Part shown: piece by piece, positions 8,064-10,405 of the stretch | How positions within the stretch are numbered: the first letter of the stretch is position 1 | Layout: each line of letters starts with the position of its first letter | NCBI GenBank assembly: GCA_028565635.1 | Contig: JAOXYB010064012.1 | Span: forward strand, 1 to 10,405 | Length of the DNA stretch: 10,405 nt | Source: Phoronis ovalis | Taxonomy: Eukaryota; Phoronida; Phoronidae | Reading direction: 5' to 3' | Notes under the pieces: model-generated | Told to the model about the DNA's origin: nothing | Databases searched by the model: none | Seen by the model: the letters and a program-made list of their open reading frames with translations, nothing else | Translations under genes and position numbers: made by a program

Positions 8064-8135
8064 AGAGGCTGTGCTTTCTGCAACTAAACTTATTTTAAAA
8101 TTTGGGTAATAGAAAACATACCTTCAGTAGTTACA
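8064..8135 (-). other. Two candidate microexons (14 nt each), low confidence
   Basis: Within the intron after 8272, two very short pieces each sit between a good acceptor and a donor. 8135-8122 (ttttctattag before, gtatgttt after) can encode VTTE, and 8077-8064 (gtttagttgcag before, gtaaag after) can encode ESTAS. Both are 14 nt, one short of keeping the phase. If this locus suffers single-base losses, both may originally have been 15 nt, like the clean one at 7964-7950. They may equally be chance. Confidence 0.25.
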
Positions 8136-8271
8136 CTAATAGAAAAGTGAGTATATACTGTAGAAAGGGGCTGATGATTATATTTTTTTTTTCATTCGCC
8201 AAGAATTATAAAACAATATGTAGTACAACATTTAAATCATTTATTAACTTAAGTTATTGGAACAAGCTTAC

Positions 8272-8415
8272 CAATGTTGCTCTTCAGCTTAGTGAATGAT
8301 ATAATTCCTTGTCTTGTTCCATCAGTGACTTTCAATTCTCGGAAGTCGTACGTTGTCGGCCGTTTTTTATTACCATTTTATCTGACACAACCAGCTCTAC
8401 AGGACATTTCGATTT
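8272..8415 (-). CDS. NTPase-like gene, exon 3 (one frameshift)
   Basis: Seen: acceptor gatttctcttttaag and a strong donor ATTG|gtaagc flank 144 bases. In phase 0 it reads KSKCPVELVVSDKMVIKNGR, then QRTT. Near 8345 the frame moves as if one base were missing and becomes FRELKVTDGTRQGIISFTKL, then KSNI, ending in phase 1. The end phase fits the next exons only if the missing base is allowed for, which supports a single real exon with an indel. The alternating beta pattern suggests a small beta-rich domain or the end of the NTPase module. No family is recognised. Confidence 0.6.
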
Positions 8416-8617
8416 CTTAAAAGAGAAATCAAAATATTTAATAACAAAAGAACGATGTACCAAAATGTCTCAGTTAACTAGCTATTATAAGAATGTCAAG
8501 ATATAAAACAGAGATCAGATACAGAAAAAACTTTTTGTTTCCTTCAGGATACTTGCATCTTTGCAAACATATGGAAATACTGGGTTAAGTTATTATTTAT
8601 TATATACAGTTTTGTAC

Positions 8618-9589
8618 CTGTCTGTCATGTTTTACGTCCAATGACTTGCCATAAGACATCTCCCAGTCATTGTTTTGAAGCTCCGATTTTTCCAGAGCAG
8701 TGAGTATTTGAAAAATTTCCGAATCTTCTAAGCATGTAGCATGACCGGGTTGAGGGATCAGGTTCTCCAGCTGACAAACAATTCCAGGTATATCATCTCT
8801 TAATAGGAAATGTTTTGCCTTTTTAATGCTGGCTTCTATCAATTTCCCCTTCTCCTTTTCATCACTAAGCAAGGTGTGATGTATGAATGTAGCAACAAAC
8901 CGTGCACGACCTCTAAATGTGTATTGAATTTCTTCCTTTGATGCGATTTTTTCACCCAAGAATTCTGAAATGTAGCTGTCGAAGTGGTGATCATTTGTGT
9001 CAAAGCGTTCAAATTCCTTGAAAAACAGTACTTTTGTCTTTTACTTTTCCAATGCAGGAACTAATAAGCTCAAGATCTAGGGACATTCGAAAAGCTGTTC
9101 CAGCAATTATCACAGTAACATTTTGAAGTCCATTTAGAGTTTTAAAAACGATGCTAAACAAGACCAATTCTGATTGTTGCAACTATCAGGAAAGCTATTG
9201 TCACACTGACATCAGAATATGTGCTTAATCAGTCAGAATAAATAAATTTGTTTTATTCTTTTTGGCTTCAATTTCTTCCATATAGTATTCAATTGAACTT
9301 GTTAACAATTCACTGACACGCATCCAATCACAATTCAGCAACATTTCAAATGCTTTTGTCATAAAATTACCGTATCCTTCTTCCATTTCCCGTAAATTCC
9401 GTAACCACTGTATTGGAAGCAGTTTCAATTCTTTACTATATTTCATCACTTCTATTAACTCTGGCAACTGAAGCGATTCAGTGGAACATTTTTCCTTTTT
9501 TGTACAATACTTTCCACACAGAGGAAACACCTGTTTGTCAGTTTACTGGCCACCATTTTGGTTGACTCTTTTGAATCTCGAGCAGCTTT
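8618..9589 (-). CDS. NTPase-like gene, core exon with Walker-B-like, GT and RGRARF motifs
   Basis: Seen: this large exon opens KAARDSKESTKMVASK. After a one-base shift near 9529 it continues CFPLCGKYCTKKEKC, a compact cluster of four cysteines, and then a helical stretch including GYGNFMTKAFEMLLNCDW. At 9245-9228 it reads NLFILTD, four hydrophobic residues and an acidic residue as in Walker B, followed at once by TAA (9227-9225) where a DEA-type motif would be expected. The same frame carries five stops over about 60 bases and reopens at SIVFKTLNGLQNVTVIIAGT. In the stop-rich tract, protein-like fragments LSTYSDVSV and FPDSCNNQNWSCLASF lie in the two other frames. A shift at 9022 gives FKEFERFDTNDHHFDSYISE, then the motif FRGRARFVATFIHHTLL. 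The exon ends in KHDRQ at a CAG|gtacaa donor, phase 0. The GT strand, followed by F-x-x-F and G-R-x-R-F, is the signature of Crinkler-type NTPases. Confidence 0.72.
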
Positions 9590-9919
9590 CTACAAATAGA
9601 CAAAACATGCATTTTGTGACATTATACTAAAATACCTCAAACTTCTAAAACAGGGATTTGTCGCCATGCAGTTATCTTAAATGATTGGATGTAAATAACT
9701 CAGGTACTTAAAATTATAGAAAGCTAGAAGCTAATGATTTGTGACTACATTAGGTACATCAAGGTAAAACATTTTAGTTACAATCTGTAATGTATATAGC
9801 AATGTAGGTAGTTAGAAATATTTTTGCAGGGGGTAGTGTTAACTAAATTAAATGAACAGCATTTTTAGCTTACTCATTACAAACTTAAAAACATATCATG
9901 ATTGATCTTATACACATAC
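9590..9919 (-). other. Intron of the minus-strand gene
   Basis: This 330-base AT-rich intron runs from donor gtatgtg (9919) to acceptor tctatttgtag (9590) and is in phase 0. No other feature is present. Confidence 0.7.
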
Positions 9920-10405
9920 CGTATTTTTGATATTAAGGCATTGGACCATCATATCATTAAACCATTCAGGAACTTTTTCTGGTGGGTTATCGCTTTCTTG
10001 CAAACCGCAACGTCTCAGATACTGGCGTCGTAACAGCAAAGCTTGATCAAACTGGGTCATTTTTAGAGCATTTGAAGACATTTCATTACGACGCAATCCT
10101 ATCATAATACACTCATCAGATAGTTCTTTGTACAAAATCATGTCTCTGCTTTCCAATATTTCTTCCTTTGATCTTTGATATGCCGATTTTTGTGCATGGA
10201 ATGAGTGATTACCATCTATGTGATATACCCCCTTTAAGTCCTCAGCAGAAAAATTCTCATCCCAGTCTTACAATTCCAACAAGAGGACCAGATAAAGATA
10301 TAGACGATTCTTTATTTTTCAGCATATCTAATATATGAAAGTGAAAGGCTACAAAGCTCATTCACAATGACAGTTTGTCCACTGAGACTGAAGAATCCTT
10401 CCACC
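9920..10405 (-). CDS. NTPase-like gene, exon at the window edge (N-terminal region)
   Basis: Seen: open on the minus strand from the window edge, with a donor ACG|gtatgtg after 9920 in phase 0. The first piece reads VEGFFSLSGQTVIVNELCSL and runs to a TAA at 10314. Shifting the frame gives SSISLSGPLVGIVR up to about 10268, and a second shift gives WDENFSAEDLKGVYHIDGNH, then an uninterrupted frame to the donor. The long last segment is helical and charged, with QALLLRRQYLRRCGL and the proline-rich ESDNPPEKVPEWF. Both shifts look like one extra base or two missing bases. No Walker A (G-x4-G-K-[ST]) is visible, so it is probably upstream of the window or absent. I do not recognise the domain by itself; it is assigned to the gene by phase and spacing. 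Confidence 0.7.

Larger units (their letters stand above)
5625..10405 (-). pseudogene. Multi-exon Crinkler-like NTPase gene with C-terminal barrel domain, frame-disrupted, 5' end missing
   Basis: This is the whole minus-strand locus. Seven exons with good GT/AG borders can be chained with agreeing phases: 0 at 9920/9589, 0 at 8618/8415, then 1 at every later junction. Domain order: alpha-helical N-terminal region; cysteine-rich insert; Walker-B-like strand; IIAGT strand; RGRARF motif; lysine-rich linker; acidic linker with SUMO-interacting-like motifs; SH3-like barrel; stop. Known: Crinkler/RHS-type NTPases are STAND-like P-loop proteins. They carry a conserved GT strand and a G-R-x-R-[FW] motif after Walker B, and occur in oomycetes, fungi, trypanosomes and some animals, usually tied to host-parasite or genome conflict. 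Inferred: the locus is an animal relative. Frame breaks are near 10313, 10265, 9529, 9225-9140, 9022, 8345, 6757 and 5789. The retained introns rule out a retrocopy. Either it is a duplicated pseudogene, or the local sequence is poor and the real gene is intact. Confidence 0.7.

Noticed and set aside
10261-10320. SLSGPLVGIVR considered as a degenerate Walker A
   Set aside because: It lacks the G-x4-G-K-[ST] lysine and is flanked by frameshifts. Walker A is more likely upstream of the window.

Overview
This is a eukaryotic window, almost certainly from an animal. It is AT-rich, the genes are split by GT/AG introns, and there are no bacterial-style operons or ribosome binding sites. Three plus-strand exons read unmistakably as reelin, a metazoan extracellular matrix glycoprotein. 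The other recognisable genes (a Crinkler-like NTPase gene with a small barrel domain at its C-terminus, and a protease remnant) recall gene families expanded in lophotrochozoans, especially bivalve molluscs. That placement is an inference, not something the sequence proves.

Layout. Bases 1-1825 (+) hold three internal reelin exons (235-363, 629-738, 1759-1825). They join without a frame break through two introns and end inside an EGF-like module. No further reelin exon is visible on the plus strand. Bases 1826-3566 are non-coding, with one clear imperfect tandem duplication (2181-2517 and 2536-2854). Around 3567-3973 the minus strand carries the remnant of a trypsin-like (PA clan) protease domain, with a DVALL segment and a KPGDSGALV segment in different frames. 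Bases 3974-5624 are AT-rich and non-coding, apart from one short candidate exon at about 4131-4291.

From 10405 down to 5625 the minus strand carries a large multi-exon gene whose 5' part lies beyond the window. Its exons (10405-9920, 9589-8618, 8415-8272, 7964-7950, 7254-7141, 6828-6624, 5924-5625) have matching splice phases. They appear to encode, in order: an alpha-helical N-terminal region; a P-loop NTPase core of the Crinkler/RHS type, with a Walker-B-like strand, an IIAGT strand and an RGRARF motif; a lysine-rich linker resembling a nuclear localisation signal; an acidic segment with three motifs resembling SUMO-interacting motifs; and a C-terminal SH3-like barrel (Tudor/chromo-like) domain ending in a TAG stop.

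The minus-strand gene is interrupted by at least seven frameshifts, plus a tract of in-frame stops directly after the Walker-B-like strand. As given it cannot make a full-length protein, so it is either a duplicated, unprocessed pseudogene or a real gene in a locally poor sequence. The reelin exons are clean, but too short to settle which. The minus-strand gene may sit antisense inside a very long reelin intron.
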